DNA from: Cohnella terricola
Lineage (GTDB): Bacteria > Bacillota > Bacilli > Paenibacillales > Paenibacillaceae
DNA: 56,058 nucleotides
Direction of reading: 5' to 3'
Assembly: GCF_007786475.1 (NCBI RefSeq)
Contig: NZ_VNJJ01000023.1
Span: forward strand, 1-56,058
In this document: piece after piece, positions 32,702 through 41,561 of the stretch
Numbering within the stretch: position 1 is the stretch's first letter
Layout: each line of letters opens with the position of its first letter
Position numbers and translations under genes: made by a program
Notes under the pieces: generated by a model
Seen by the model: the letters and a program-made list of their open reading frames with translations, nothing else
The model's database searches: none
Told to the model about the DNA's origin: nothing

Positions 32702-33667
32702 TTAAAGCTCGGACAAATATCTGCCGTAGCCTTCCTCTTCTAACCGATCTTTCGGAATAAAGCGGAGCGACGCCGAATTGATACAATACCTCAATCCTCC
32801 GGGCTTCGGCCCGTCGTCGAACACGTGCCCGAGATGGGAGTCGGCCTCCCGGCTTCTGACCTCGATGCGGTGCATGCCGTGGGAGTAGTCCTGATGCTCC
32901 ATGATGCTGCCTCCGTGAAGCGGCTGGGAGAAGCTCGGCCACCCGCAGCCGGCGTCGAACTGGTCGCGAGAGCTGAACAGCGGCTCGCCGGATACGATGT
33001 CCACGTAAAGCCCCGGCTCTGCGTTATCATAAAATTCGTTGCGGAACGGGGGTTCTGTCGCATTATTTTGCGTGACTTCGAACTGCATCGGCGTCAGCTT
33101 CTTCCGGAGCTCCTCTTTGTCCTTCGGCGTATTCCAATGTTGCTGAAGGAACGAGTCCCTGCCCGAGCCGTGGCGATAATACTTATATCTTAACGGATTT
33201 TTCAAGTGGTAATCCTGATGGTATTCCTCTGCTGGATAGAATACGCTCGCCGGTTCGATCTCAACCACGATCTGTTTGCTGAACCGACCGCTCTGTTCCA
33301 GAGCTTCTTTCGAAGCGATTGCTTCCTCGCGTTGCTGCTCGTCGTGGTAGAAGATCGCCGGACGATAAGACGAACCGCGGTCATGGAACTGGCCTCCCGC
33401 ATCGGTCGGATCGACGGACTTCCAGTAGATATCTAGCAGCTTGCTATAAGGAAAGATCTCCGGATCGTACGTAATTTGAACGGCTTCGGTGTGTCCTGTC
33501 GTATCCGAGCATACTTCCTCGTACGTTGGATTCTCGGTCGTTCCTCCCGTGTAGCCCGAGACGATGCCGTGAATGCCCGGCAGTTCTTCGAACGGAGTGA
33601 CCATGCACCAGAAACATCCTCCCGCGAATGTCGCTTTGCGCCAAGATTCCGAATGGGTATTATTCAT
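32702..33667 (-). CDS. msrAB: bifunctional methionine sulfoxide reductase MsrA-MsrB fusion
   Basis: A 321-residue fusion. The MsrA half starts with FAGGCFWC at 14-21 (catalytic Cys) and has GYTGGTTENPTYEEVCS; the MsrB half (about 188-321) has GCGWPSF, HLGHVFDDGP and the catalytic RYCINSASLRF. It reduces both S and R methionine sulfoxide. The zinc-binding CxxC pairs of some MsrB proteins are absent, as in many fusions. GGGGAGG precedes the ATG. No signal peptide, so cytoplasmic. Confidence 0.95.
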   Translation of the reverse strand: MNNTHSESWRKATFAGGCFWCMVTPFEELPGIHGIVSGYTGGTTENPTYEEVCSDTTGHTEAVQITYDPEIFPYSKLLDIYWKSVDPTDAGGQFHDRGSSYRPAIFYHDEQQREEAIASKEALEQSGRFSKQIVVEIEPASVFYPAEEYHQDYHLKNPLRYKYYRHGSGRDSFLQQHWNTPKDKEELRKKLTPMQFEVTQNNATEPPFRNEFYDNAEPGLYVDIVSGEPLFSSRDQFDAGCGWPSFSQPLHGGSIMEHQDYSHGMHRIEVRSREADSHLGHVFDDGPKPGGLRYCINSASLRFIPKDRLEEEGYGRYLSEL

Positions 33668-33843
33668 GAGCGTTTCCTCCCCGCTTGCGTAATTGCAATG
33701 CTTGTGCTTCTATTGTAAACAAAAATAGCTCACGATTCCAATATCGGCGCATACGTGTCAGGAAATATCGACCATCGACGAGCAATCGTTTATGATGGTA
33801 ACAGAAGCATCACAACGGCCCTATATGAAGGAGGATACCTGAT

Positions 33844-34686
33844 ATGGGTTTTAACGCCTTGGAATGGATCTGCAAGGATCAAACCCGAATGCATGGCTGC
33901 GAATGGACCCCGGATGAGAGGGTAACCGTTCCGGCCGTCATCTGTCTAGTTCACGGAATGGGCGAACATATGGGACGATACGCACATGTGGCGGACATGA
34001 TGACCGCGGAAGGATACGCCGTCTTCGGCTTCGACCAAAGAGGCCATGGACGAACTGAGGGCAAAAGAGGCCATACACCGAATTACGAGTCTCTGCTTGA
34101 AGGCGTGGACATCATGCTCGCGGAAGCGAAACGCAAATACCCAGGCATCCCGCTTTTCCTGTTCGGACATAGCATGGGCGGCAACGTGACGCTGAATTAT
34201 TTGCTGCGCAGGCATCCGGACATTCGTGGCGCCATCGTGACAGGGCCTTGGCTTAAACTCGCCTTCAAGCCCCCCTCCTTGCAGGCGATCGTGGGTAGAA
34301 TCGTCGAGAAAATATACCCCGGCTACACGAACCGTCGACCGCTTGCCGCAGAGAGCCTTACAACCGATCCGACCATGATACAGCGTTACATCTCCGACCC
34401 GCTCGGACACGGGCAAATTACCGCCCGATTCTTCTTCGGTGTTCAACAAGCGGGAATCTGGGCGCTGGAGAATGCTCGAGAATTAAAAGTTCCGCTTCTG
34501 CTCATGCACGGAGGAGACGACAAAGTCACCTCGCTTCAAGCAAGCAAACAGTTTGCCGAACGAGCGGGGGCCTTGGTTACCTGGCGCGAATGGCCAGACT
34601 TCAAGCACGAGCTCCATAACGAAACGCGGCGCGAAGAAGTGTTCGACGTCATCCGCGACTGGCTCGCCGAGCGGCTGAATCGCTAA
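33844..34686 (+). CDS. alpha/beta hydrolase, monoacylglycerol lipase-like
   Basis: A 280-residue Hydrolase_4/S33 family protein. The oxyanion region is CLVHGMGEHMGRYAHVA (33-49), followed by GFDQRGHGRTEGKRGH, the nucleophile elbow GHSMGG, then LMHGGDDKV (Asp) and the C-terminal His in DFKHELHNE, completing the triad. Likely a monoacylglycerol lipase or lysophospholipase. AAGGAGG precedes the ATG. The family A repeat array starts 50 bases after the stop. Confidence 0.9.
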   Translation: MGFNALEWICKDQTRMHGCEWTPDERVTVPAVICLVHGMGEHMGRYAHVADMMTAEGYAVFGFDQRGHGRTEGKRGHTPNYESLLEGVDIMLAEAKRKYPGIPLFLFGHSMGGNVTLNYLLRRHPDIRGAIVTGPWLKLAFKPPSLQAIVGRIVEKIYPGYTNRRPLAAESLTTDPTMIQRYISDPLGHGQITARFFFGVQQAGIWALENARELKVPLLLMHGGDDKVTSLQASKQFAERAGALVTWREWPDFKHELHNETRREEVFDVIRDWLAERLNR

Positions 34687-34735
34687 ATATCGGTCGAAAT
34701 CCTGTCCGCTTGTTCCACACCGGGCCAACTACGAG

Positions 34736-35225
34736 GAGTTACTCGAAATAATCGAACTACTCTCGCCACACCGAGGCGATCCGGGAGAGTTACTCGAAAA
34801 AATCGAACAACTCGTGCCGCACTGGGATAATCCGGGAGAGTTACTCGAAAATAATCGTACTACTCACGCTACACCGGGACAATCTGGGAGAGTTACTCGA
34901 TAAAATCGAACAACTCGTGCCGCACTGGGACAATCCGGGAGAGAGATACTCGAAATAATCGAACTACTCGCGCCACACCGGGACAATCGGGGAGAGTTGC
35001 TCGAAATAATCGAACTACTCTCGCCACACCGGGACAATCTGGGAGAGTTGCTCGAAATAATCGAACTACTCTCGCCACACCGGGACAATCTGGGAGAGTT
35101 GCTCGAAATAATCGAACTACTCTCGCCGCACTGGGACAATCCGGGAGAGTTACTCGAAATAATCGAACTACTCTCGCCACACCGAGACAATCTGGGAGAG
35201 TTACTCGAAATAATCGAACACAACA
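34736..35225 (+). repeat. ten-unit 51-bp tandem array, repeat family A
   Basis: Units begin at 34736, 34787, 34838, 34890, 34943, 34994, 35045, 35096, 35147 and 35198: spacing 51 except one 52 and one 53. Each unit opens GAGTTACTCGAAATAATCGA, continues AACTACTCTCGCCACACC and ends GGGACAATCTGG with small changes. The first part can fold as GAGT..TCGA/TCGA..ACTC. A 51-bp period keeps reading frame, giving a 17-residue repeat (LLEIIELLSPHRDNLGE) on plus, but indels break it and no start signal exists. The gene-free space 34687-35301 contains nothing else but a terminator. Confidence 0.92.
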
Positions 35226-35250
35226 CGCGCTGCATACTCTATAACGTCGT

Positions 35251-35298
35251 GAATAAGGGGCTGTCCCATAAGATCACTTATGAGACAGCCCCCTATTC
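35251..35298 (-). terminator. hairpin after GHL10 hydrolase gene
   Basis: Arms GAATAAGGGGCTGTCCCATAAG... and its near-complement at 35277-35298 form a ~20-bp stem with few mismatches and a 4-base loop, four bases past the hydrolase stop. T tract is weak (TTATTC). Confidence 0.65.
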
Positions 35299-35301
35299 GT
35301 A

Positions 35302-36930
35302 TTACGGACGTGCGGTTTGGTAATAGCTCTGTAGAAGAGGTACAAGACCGAGCGGATTCTTTCTCAAGTCCTTGGCGCTGAAGAAAATGTCTCCTTTGAC
35401 CTCAGGCACGTTCCGATTGTAATTCAATTGGTCGATGATCTCCTGAGCGGCGTTCCAACCGGCTTCCTTCGTTCCAAGCTTGTAAGGCGCGTGTCCGACG
35501 AGAAGCTCGACGTTCGTTCCCCTGACTTCATTCGCCCACCAATCAACCAGCTTGTCATATTGCGCCACTTTGAACGACAAGCTCCAATAGATCTGCGGTG
35601 CGACGTAGTCGATCCATTCCTGCTTGATCCACGTTCTAACATCGGCATACATATTGTCATAGGTGGTGACGCCTGCTTTCGTATCCGAGCCGGTCGGATC
35701 GACGGACTGGTTGCGCCATACGCCGAACGGGCTGATACCGAAGCGTACAAACGGTTTCGCCCGATGAATCGATTCGCCGAGCGACTTGACGAATTGATTG
35801 ATGTTGTCGCGCCGCCAATCGGCTTTGTTGCCGATTCCGTTCGAATTATTCGCCATATAAGTCGCGTCGTCTGCGAATACGCCATCCGACGGATAGAAGT
35901 AGTCGTCGAGATGAACGCCGTCGATCGCGTAGCCGTTAACGACTTCCATAATCGTGTCGATAATATGCTGTCTGGCTTCCGGAATGCCCGGATTGATATA
36001 CGTCTTGCTGCCCGACTTCACGATCCAATCCGGATGAGTAATCGCGACGTGATTGGGAGCGAGCCCGTCCGTCTTTGCATCAACCGTCGCCCGGAACGGG
36101 TTAAACCAGGCATGGAATTCCATCCCGCGCTTGTGTGTTTCCTCGATCATGAACGCGAGCGGATCGTAGTCCGGCTCGGCTCCTTGCTTGCCTTGCAAAT
36201 ATTTCGACCAAGGCACAAGTGCAGAAGGATAGAAACTGTCCGCAGACGGCCTCACCTGCACGAATACGGCGTTCATTCCCATGCCTTGCAGATCGTCGAG
36301 CATTTGTATGTAATCTTGTTTCTGTTGTTCGGATTTTCCATATGATTTGTCGGAAGGCCAGTCAAGATTGTATACGGTCGATACCCATGCGCCCCTGAGC
36401 GATCCGTCCGTACTGCTACCCGGATTCTGCGGGTTTTCCCGTGGGTTTTCCTGCGGATTTTCCTCCGATCCTCCCTGCGATTGCAGCATGATCGTCTGCG
36501 AGGATTGATACCAGGTCACGAGCAAATTCAACTGATTGCTGACGAACCGCAGCGGCACCATCGTACGACCGCCGATTGCCTGCACGCTCGTCTCCAAGTC
36601 GACACGTTGCCCGCCAACGAGCGCGTAATTCTGTCCGATCGTCATGCTTAGGAGGCGTCCTTCATGGCGGATCGTCACTGTTTTGTCGCTTTGCGACCAG
36701 TTAACGTTAGCGCCCAGATTCTTGCTGATGACACTCAGCGGCACCATCGTTACGTTCAGTTTGGGAATAATGTAGGGCGGCACGTCCGTTTCTATTTTTT
36801 TCCCGTCTAAATAAATGCCGATCTTAGGCTGCGTAGCCGCATGCGCCGAATTGTTCAACAATGGAATAAGCAAACAGAAACACAACGCGACAAACCAAAA
36901 CCGTTTTCCCCGATACATCATCAAACTCAT
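35302..36930 (-). CDS. secreted GHL10/DUF187 glycoside hydrolase with copper-amine-oxidase N-like domain
   Basis: A 542-residue exported protein: signal peptide (to about 31, AHA-AT), a copper amine oxidase N-terminal-like domain (about 35-150, repeated GRTMVPLRFVSNQL type phrase), an Asn/Pro linker, then a family-10-like glycoside hydrolase (DUF187): LRGAWVSTVYNLDWPS, VFVQVRPSADSFYPS, FHAWFNPFR, YAIDGVHLDDYFYP and APQIYW. Such proteins act on cell-wall polysaccharide in Paenibacillus relatives. ATG 36930 has GGAGG at eight bases; the frame is open to 36987 without one. Substrate unknown. Confidence 0.92.
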   Translation of the reverse strand: MSLMMYRGKRFWFVALCFCLLIPLLNNSAHAATQPKIGIYLDGKKIETDVPPYIIPKLNVTMVPLSVISKNLGANVNWSQSDKTVTIRHEGRLLSMTIGQNYALVGGQRVDLETSVQAIGGRTMVPLRFVSNQLNLLVTWYQSSQTIMLQSQGGSEENPQENPRENPQNPGSSTDGSLRGAWVSTVYNLDWPSDKSYGKSEQQKQDYIQMLDDLQGMGMNAVFVQVRPSADSFYPSALVPWSKYLQGKQGAEPDYDPLAFMIEETHKRGMEFHAWFNPFRATVDAKTDGLAPNHVAITHPDWIVKSGSKTYINPGIPEARQHIIDTIMEVVNGYAIDGVHLDDYFYPSDGVFADDATYMANNSNGIGNKADWRRDNINQFVKSLGESIHRAKPFVRFGISPFGVWRNQSVDPTGSDTKAGVTTYDNMYADVRTWIKQEWIDYVAPQIYWSLSFKVAQYDKLVDWWANEVRGTNVELLVGHAPYKLGTKEAGWNAAQEIIDQLNYNRNVPEVKGDIFFSAKDLRKNPLGLVPLLQSYYQTARP

Positions 36931-37055
36931 GCTGAAATCCTCCGAAAAATGTAAACTCATGCCGAATAAAGAACACGGTATATCCATTAGACGAGAGAAT
37001 CTCTCAGGAGTTGCAGTCGAATCTAGCGAGTTTCTTAGATTATTTTAAATAGAAA

Positions 37056-37079
37056 AACGTCCCCGCAAAGGGGGACGTT
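37056..37079 (-). terminator. terminator after 37097 gene
   Basis: Perfect 9-bp stem AACGTCCCC / GGGGACGTT with a 6-base loop, followed on the minus strand by TTTCTATTT; 18 bases after the stop of the 170-residue gene. Confidence 0.75.
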
Positions 37080-37096
37080 CTCTCCCGTAAGATCCG

Positions 37097-37609
37097 TTAT
37101 GGAATAAACTGCTGCACAATCTTCGTGATCACGCCGTTCTCTATCGTCAGGTGATACGGATAATCTCTGAGATCCATTCCGCCGTTGTCCGCGAGCAAGG
37201 CAAGAAATCGATCAAGGCTGATCCGCTCGTTCCACTGGGTATCCGCTTCAGCAATATTTCCCGTGCGGTTATAGATTTGCATGAACACCTTCACATCCGG
37301 CGATACGGCCAACTTCTCGGTCGCGGTGTCATCGTTCACGATATAATATCCGTCTGGAGCTTCGGTCAGATCAGCATCCGGCTCGTGCTCCCGGAACGCC
37401 TCGTTCGCCTGTTCCCCTTCGTACCACTCTATGAAATCCGCATCGAGATAGATTCCGCCGTTCTCGTGATAGATTTGGCCGATATACGCGACGTGCGTGT
37501 TCGGATCCGCGGGAACGGGCGTATATTCGCCAATGTTCGCACGAATGAATCCGAAAGACATGATCCCGAATAACACGGCAACGAAGCTGACAAGCATTTT
37601 GTTGACCAT
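37097..37609 (-). CDS. unknown exported or membrane-anchored protein
   Basis: A 170-residue protein with an N-terminal hydrophobic segment (about 5-24) and an acidic extracytoplasmic domain containing VAYIGQIYHENGGIYLDADF, a DGYYIVND stretch and a C-terminal part DYPYHLTIENGVITKIVQQF. I do not recognise the family. The pattern of a short strand-rich domain with an internal repeat-like WYEGEQANEAF could be a small lipid- or metal-binding module, but this is a guess. AAGGAG lies 11 bases before the ATG. Monocistronic, with its own terminator; the 217 bases upstream (37610-37826) hold nothing recognisable. Confidence 0.65.
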   Translation of the reverse strand: MVNKMLVSFVAVLFGIMSFGFIRANIGEYTPVPADPNTHVAYIGQIYHENGGIYLDADFIEWYEGEQANEAFREHEPDADLTEAPDGYYIVNDDTATEKLAVSPDVKVFMQIYNRTGNIAEADTQWNERISLDRFLALLADNGGMDLRDYPYHLTIENGVITKIVQQFIP

Positions 37610-37826
37610 AACCGCATTCTCTCCTTCAGGGGCCCGTAACAGCAGCCTTCACTTTCCTTTAGCCATTAGACGTCTGAACTAAACGGAAAGTTACATGTCC
37701 GCGTCATGAAAATTAAAATTTTCTCATCCGGTTTAATCCCTCTATGTCAAGGTATTGCGGGGATTTGAATTTATTCAGGGAATCCAGGGCTGCATTCATT
37801 AAAATTCTCTAGGGATTGTACCCCCG

Positions 37827-38318
37827 CTATTCGAACGAACGCCGCGAAGGCCACGAACCTTGAAGCTTACGCAATAAAATGATCTGACCGGTATGGTAGG
37901 CATCGTGCGCGACGAGATCCGTCATCCAAATTCCAATCGGAGTCTGAGGAATCTTCTCGTCGAGCCGCTCTTCCTCCATCTCTTCCAGCTTGGCGCGAAT
38001 TCCAAGATGAACCTCTTTGAGCCTCGACAACGTTCGCTCCCACTCCTCGTCGGTTGCTCCACCGATCGAGAATGTATCATCGTTGGTGATTCCCGTCGGA
38101 TACTCGGTCTCTTCCCCGGTTAAGCGCTTCAGGAATCTTTCCTTGTAGAAAATGAGATGGGATACGTTCTCCCAAATCGAATTCGCGGGCTCCCCCTGCG
38201 GTTTCCAGAGCGCTTGTTCTTTCGTAATCCCGCTAAGCGAGTCCGTTAACGGAGGATACCACGCTTCTTTCTCGTAGGCGCTGTCCCATCCGTGCAACAA
38301 CAAATGTTTACGGCTCAT
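37827..38318 (-). CDS. DinB-family protein
   Basis: A 163-residue DinB four-helix protein, distinct from the one at 25225. Histidines fit the metal site: NVSHLIFYKERFL (H54), and HDAYHTGQIILLRKLQ near residues 138-150. Members are metal-dependent, some with thiol-transfer activity; the function here is unknown. GAGGAGG precedes the ATG. It is divergent from the CGNR zinc-finger gene, and their shared intergenic region carries four copies of GTTACA/TGTAAC, so the neighbour may regulate it. Confidence 0.85.
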   Translation of the reverse strand: MSRKHLLLHGWDSAYEKEAWYPPLTDSLSGITKEQALWKPQGEPANSIWENVSHLIFYKERFLKRLTGEETEYPTGITNDDTFSIGGATDEEWERTLSRLKEVHLGIRAKLEEMEEERLDEKIPQTPIGIWMTDLVAHDAYHTGQIILLRKLQGSWPSRRSFE

Positions 38319-38340
38319 CTCGTTTTCCTCCTCATTGATA

Positions 38341-38441
38341 TGTAACTATTATAATACATTTCACTGGTTACACGGACAATGTAACATGGTGCGCTTGACG
38401 AAGTCAAGTAACTAGCAAGATCTACTTTTAAGTGTTACAAT
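38341..38441. promoter_or_regulatory. divergent control region with GTTACA/TGTAAC elements
   Basis: TGTAAC at 38341, an inverted pair GTTACA-n7-TGTAAC at 38367-38385, and GTTACA at 38434-38439. The last overlaps an extended -10 (TGTTACAAT, 38433-38441) for the CGNR gene. A TATAAT on the minus strand near 38351-38356 could serve the DinB gene. The arrangement suggests one repressor or activator for both genes. Confidence 0.5.
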
Positions 38442-38472
38442 CTTAGAAGGAAATGAGCGGAGGTTCGGTAAA

Positions 38473-39066
38473 ATGTTATGGGACGACTTCATGAATAGTT
38501 TGCATCGCGATTGGCGGGGCGACGGCAAAGTAGACGATCAGCTCGAGAATCCAGAGTGGATCCACGAGTGGATGCAGAGGCACCGGCTGCGAGCCGATCG
38601 CCTTCCCGACGCTGAGCAAATAGCCTCGCTAAAAAAACTCAGAGAACGTCTATATCGAATGTCGAAAGCGTTCGTAGACAAGCTCATGCCCGAAGACGCG
38701 GATATGGATGCCCTTAATGAACGAATGGCGCTTGGGCAAGTCATCCGCCGTCTTGAGATCGCGGGGGAAGGCCGGTACATCTTAGGGCTGGTAGCGGTCG
38801 ATGAAGGGTGGACAGCGATAGAAGCGGAAATCTCCTCTTCTTTCTCGCAGATGCTAGCAGAGGGCGAGCCTTCGCGAATCCGATTCTGCGATAATCCGAA
38901 TTGCCTGTGGGTTTACTACGACGATACCCGCAATCGATCCAAACGGTATTGCGACGATAAAATGTGCGGTAATCTGATGAAAGTTCGCCGTTTCCGCGCA
39001 CGCAAAAAAGCCGAGGCCGCGGCTGCCGTTAGCTCCCGCGAATCCTCGGACGATTCAGAACGCTGA
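38473..39066 (+). CDS. CGNR zinc-finger protein (ABATE-like)
   Basis: A 197-residue protein ending in a CGNR zinc finger: FCDNPNCLWVYYDDTRNRSK then RYCDDKMCGNLMKVRRFRAR, with four cysteines and a basic tail. The N-terminal ~130 residues are helical, the usual ligand or stress-sensing region of this family. CGNR proteins are thought to bind DNA as regulators. GGAGG lies nine bases before ATG 38473. It is divergent from a DinB gene and abuts the convergent DUF1697 gene with no gap. Confidence 0.82.
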   Translation: MLWDDFMNSLHRDWRGDGKVDDQLENPEWIHEWMQRHRLRADRLPDAEQIASLKKLRERLYRMSKAFVDKLMPEDADMDALNERMALGQVIRRLEIAGEGRYILGLVAVDEGWTAIEAEISSSFSQMLAEGEPSRIRFCDNPNCLWVYYDDTRNRSKRYCDDKMCGNLMKVRRFRARKKAEAAAAVSSRESSDDSER

Positions 39067-39609
39067 TCATTGCTCGGACATGCCGAGCAACTTGTTGACA
39101 GTCTCCCAGTTTCTCGTCGTGGCGACCGTTTTTAACTTCTTTTCCATAAAATTGTTGGAGAACTTGCTCTCTCCGTAGCTCTTATGGATAAGGACATACA
39201 CCTCGCGTCCATCGATGATAAACTCGTCGATCTCGTTTCGAAGAGCAAGGCAGCTTGCGACAGATTCTTCGGACGGAATCGTTTGGAGAAAAGTGACGTA
39301 GAGGGAATCGGTTTCCGGCCTCCCGTCCAGCTCATAGGGGTTCCTCCGAACGACGTCCGTCAATTGTTCCGCGGTTCGCAGAACGACCGGAACCTGAAAT
39401 CCGAACGCCTCTGCGATCCCCCGTTCGATCTGATCGGCAAGCGCCGCATCGTCCGTCTCCCCGCTCTCGAACAGTACGTTCCCGCTTTGGATATACGTTC
39501 GCACGTTTAACAGATTCAAGTGCTCGAATACGGACTTGAGAGCGTCCATCTTGATTTTCTTCTGCCCGGCGACGTTGATTCCTCGCAGCAGGGCTATGTA
39601 AGTTTGCAC
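39067..39609 (-). CDS. DUF1697-family protein
   Basis: A 180-residue protein with the DUF1697 hallmark start YIALLRGINVAGQKKIKMDAL, then VRTYIQSGNVLFES and later MEKKLKTVATTRNWETVNKL. Function of the family is unknown. Start is GTG 39609 after a GGGGGG run. Stop codons of this gene and the convergent CGNR gene are adjacent. The acetyltransferase gene upstream (18 bases) is in the same direction, so the two likely share a transcript. Confidence 0.88.
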   Translation of the reverse strand: MQTYIALLRGINVAGQKKIKMDALKSVFEHLNLLNVRTYIQSGNVLFESGETDDAALADQIERGIAEAFGFQVPVVLRTAEQLTDVVRRNPYELDGRPETDSLYVTFLQTIPSEESVASCLALRNEIDEFIIDGREVYVLIHKSYGESKFSNNFMEKKLKTVATTRNWETVNKLLGMSEQ

Positions 39610-39627
39610 TCGCGTTTGCCCCCCGTT

Positions 39628-40443
39628 TTAATTCTCAATAGCCGTCCAAGACGCCCTGACGTAGCCAATTCGCATTCCGGCGCGTTCCATATTGCGCTGA
39701 CTCTGCGAGAGAAAAGCGCACTGGCTTACGACGAGACGGCATCCGTTGCTTGCGGCATCCGCGATCCTTCTCCGCAGCAGTGCTTGTTGAAGTCCCCGGT
39801 TGCGGAACTCAGAGAGCGTCGCAGCGAACGTAAGCGATGCGACTTCTCCCTTCATATGCATGACGCCGACCGCTGCCGGCATATGGTCCCATTCCGCGAC
39901 AAAGAACTTCCAACCGGGGCGTCCATACAGCACTTGGTTATTCGCGGCAACTGGCGGAATACCGTTGTCCGGTAGGCCCGTCCCTCTGCAATGAATAGCT
40001 GCGTACAGCTCGAATTCGTCTGCACGCAGTTCCCGGATTTGAATTGCAGTCTCATGTGAAGTGTCCCCCGGAGGAGCTTCCGCATACATGGAGGCATGGA
40101 ATCCCGATTGATAGAATCCTAGCTCCGATAACCGCTTCATAAGCCGCTGATCGGCAAGCGAAGGCACGATCTCGAATTGCGGGCTTCTAGCTCTGGAACG
40201 ATAGAAATCGACGATCTCTTCGAGAAGGTCTGCATCTTCTCCGCGTAAGCCTTTTACCGTATTGAACGAAGCCCAAGGCATCGTTCCGCTATAAAAGCAT
40301 ACGGCGTTGCCGAAACGCCCGATATCCACTTGTTCGGGGTTACCGGGCCTCTCCCGAATGGCTTCCATTCGATCCGTCATATATTCGGTCTCGGAACGCG
40401 CGATCGCTTCGATCAACGCTAGTGAAGCTCTTCCATCAAACAT
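39628..40443 (-). CDS. GNAT N-acetyltransferase with N-terminal extension
   Basis: A 271-residue protein. The C-terminal half has the GNAT core: VGVMHMKGEVASLTFAATLS then EFRNRGLQQALLRRRIADAA (motif A with R-N-R-G-L-Q), and SQSQRNMERAGMRIGYVRA (motif B). The N-terminal ~130 residues resemble the degenerate first GNAT repeat of tandem acetyltransferases. GGGAGG precedes ATG 40443. Substrate unknown. Confidence 0.83.
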   Translation of the reverse strand: MFDGRASLALIEAIARSETEYMTDRMEAIRERPGNPEQVDIGRFGNAVCFYSGTMPWASFNTVKGLRGEDADLLEEIVDFYRSRARSPQFEIVPSLADQRLMKRLSELGFYQSGFHASMYAEAPPGDTSHETAIQIRELRADEFELYAAIHCRGTGLPDNGIPPVAANNQVLYGRPGWKFFVAEWDHMPAAVGVMHMKGEVASLTFAATLSEFRNRGLQQALLRRRIADAASNGCRLVVSQCAFLSQSQRNMERAGMRIGYVRASWTAIEN

Positions 40444-40473
40444 AAAGCCCTCCCGAAGAAGAGTACCGAACGA

Positions 40474-40872
40474 TTAATCATGCACGACTTCGGTGCCCGC
40501 GATCAGATCGTGAATCGATCGTTTATCCTCGCGCAGACCGACCATGAACGCGCTGACGATCACCGCGATGCCGCACGTAATGCCGTACACCAGACCACCG
40601 ACGAAGTGCCGCATCAGCATCGTCCCGATACCCGGCGGCTCACCGTCAAGCTTGACGATTCGGATACCGCATATTTTCTTACCGACCGTATACCCGCCCC
40701 AGATGACCGGTACAAGTATAGAATAGAGCATTGAAAGGAAGTTCGAGATCCGCTCCTCCCCAAACCCATTTCCCGTAATCAGCATCAAGATCAACGCCAC
40801 AGGCAACCCGATAATCAAGCCGTCGAGCAGTATCGCTCCGAGCCGAATCCAGAACCCTGCGTTCATAAACAT
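40474..40872 (-). CDS. RDD-family membrane protein
   Basis: A 132-residue protein with three hydrophobic segments. The family residues are in FWIRLGAILLDGLIIGLP (R, D) and a second conserved stretch GKKICGIRIVKLDGEPPGIG; the C-terminal REDKRSIHDLIAGTEVV is also typical. RDD proteins are of unknown function, some linked to cation transport. GAGGAGG is six bases before ATG 40872. Confidence 0.88.
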   Translation of the reverse strand: MFMNAGFWIRLGAILLDGLIIGLPVALILMLITGNGFGEERISNFLSMLYSILVPVIWGGYTVGKKICGIRIVKLDGEPPGIGTMLMRHFVGGLVYGITCGIAVIVSAFMVGLREDKRSIHDLIAGTEVVHD

Positions 40873-40994
40873 CCTCCTCTTGAACCGGCAAAATTTAATA
40901 AGCCTATATCAGTCTTATTCGACTTGCCCGCCGTTCTAGAATCATGACTCCTATTGCGTACGTCCAGAAGCAATTGCCCTCCGCGAAGATGGCG

Positions 40995-41020
40995 AAAGCC
41001 CGCCGTGTCGGGCGAGCTTT
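40995..41020 (-). terminator. possible terminator hairpin
   Basis: Stem AAAGC..CGCC / GGCG..GCTTT with an internal mismatch. It lies 120 bases beyond the stop of the DUF4870 gene. An open stretch on the minus strand between the two lacks a start codon, so I call no gene there. Confidence 0.4.
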
Positions 41021-41140
41021 TCCGTCGGATAAACCCAAGCGTCTAGCAACCTTCCGGAAATGACGCTGTTATCATTGCGCAGAATCGTAAGCCAGTCAAC
41101 AACGGTCGCAAGAAAATGGTTGTCCAGGCGATGTCCCTGC

Positions 41141-41452
41141 CTACTTCAAAATCTGATATTTCCCAATCAACGGCAACGGTTTCTCCTGGCCGTTAGCCGC
41201 TGCCATAATTCCGATTATGACAAGTCCCAATACGAACAGATTCGCAAACGGAACCAGGATCCAGCCGATGATCGGTATGATCCCTAATACGATGTTCGAA
41301 GCAAGCGCCAGTAGAAATAGATTTAATCCTTGTTTTGCATGGTATTGAGCAAACGCCGATTCTTTCGCCGCCAATAATGGTACGAAGAACAAAATATAAG
41401 CAAGAATGGCCATTCCTTTGTTTTGTTGAATATCCGTTTCGGTGGAATTCAT
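41141..41452 (-). CDS. DUF4870/Tic20-like small membrane protein
   Basis: A 103-residue membrane protein with three to four hydrophobic segments. QQNKGMAILAYILFFVPLLA, the FAQYHAKQGLNLFLL phrase and the C-terminal IGIMAAANGQEKPLPLIGKY are the DUF4870 pattern, function unknown. ATG 41452 is preceded by GAGGTG at nine bases; an ATG six codons upstream lacks a binding site. Confidence 0.85.
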   Translation of the reverse strand: MNSTETDIQQNKGMAILAYILFFVPLLAAKESAFAQYHAKQGLNLFLLALASNIVLGIIPIIGWILVPFANLFVLGLVIIGIMAAANGQEKPLPLIGKYQILK

Positions 41453-41561
41453 TTGACAGCACCTCTTCAATTGGATTTACCATGTTTTACAATAATCTAT
41501 AAATTAGTATGCCGCTAGTTACTATAGTCGTATTTTTCAATTTTCGACTCGCTCCGCGATC

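Noticed and set aside
121..35225. CRISPR array, because of regularly spaced repeats
   Set aside because: Whole units are repeated, with no constant repeat plus variable spacer pattern, and there are no cas genes.
34864..35323. Leucine-rich 17-residue tandem-repeat proteins encoded across the family A array on both strands
   Set aside because: The frames lack start codons with ribosome binding sites, are broken by 52- and 53-bp steps, and exist on both strands only because 51 is a multiple of three.
40960..41140. About 60-codon minus-strand open frame between the DUF4870 and RDD genes
   Set aside because: No ATG, GTG or TTG with a ribosome binding site; no recognisable family; partly covered by a hairpin.
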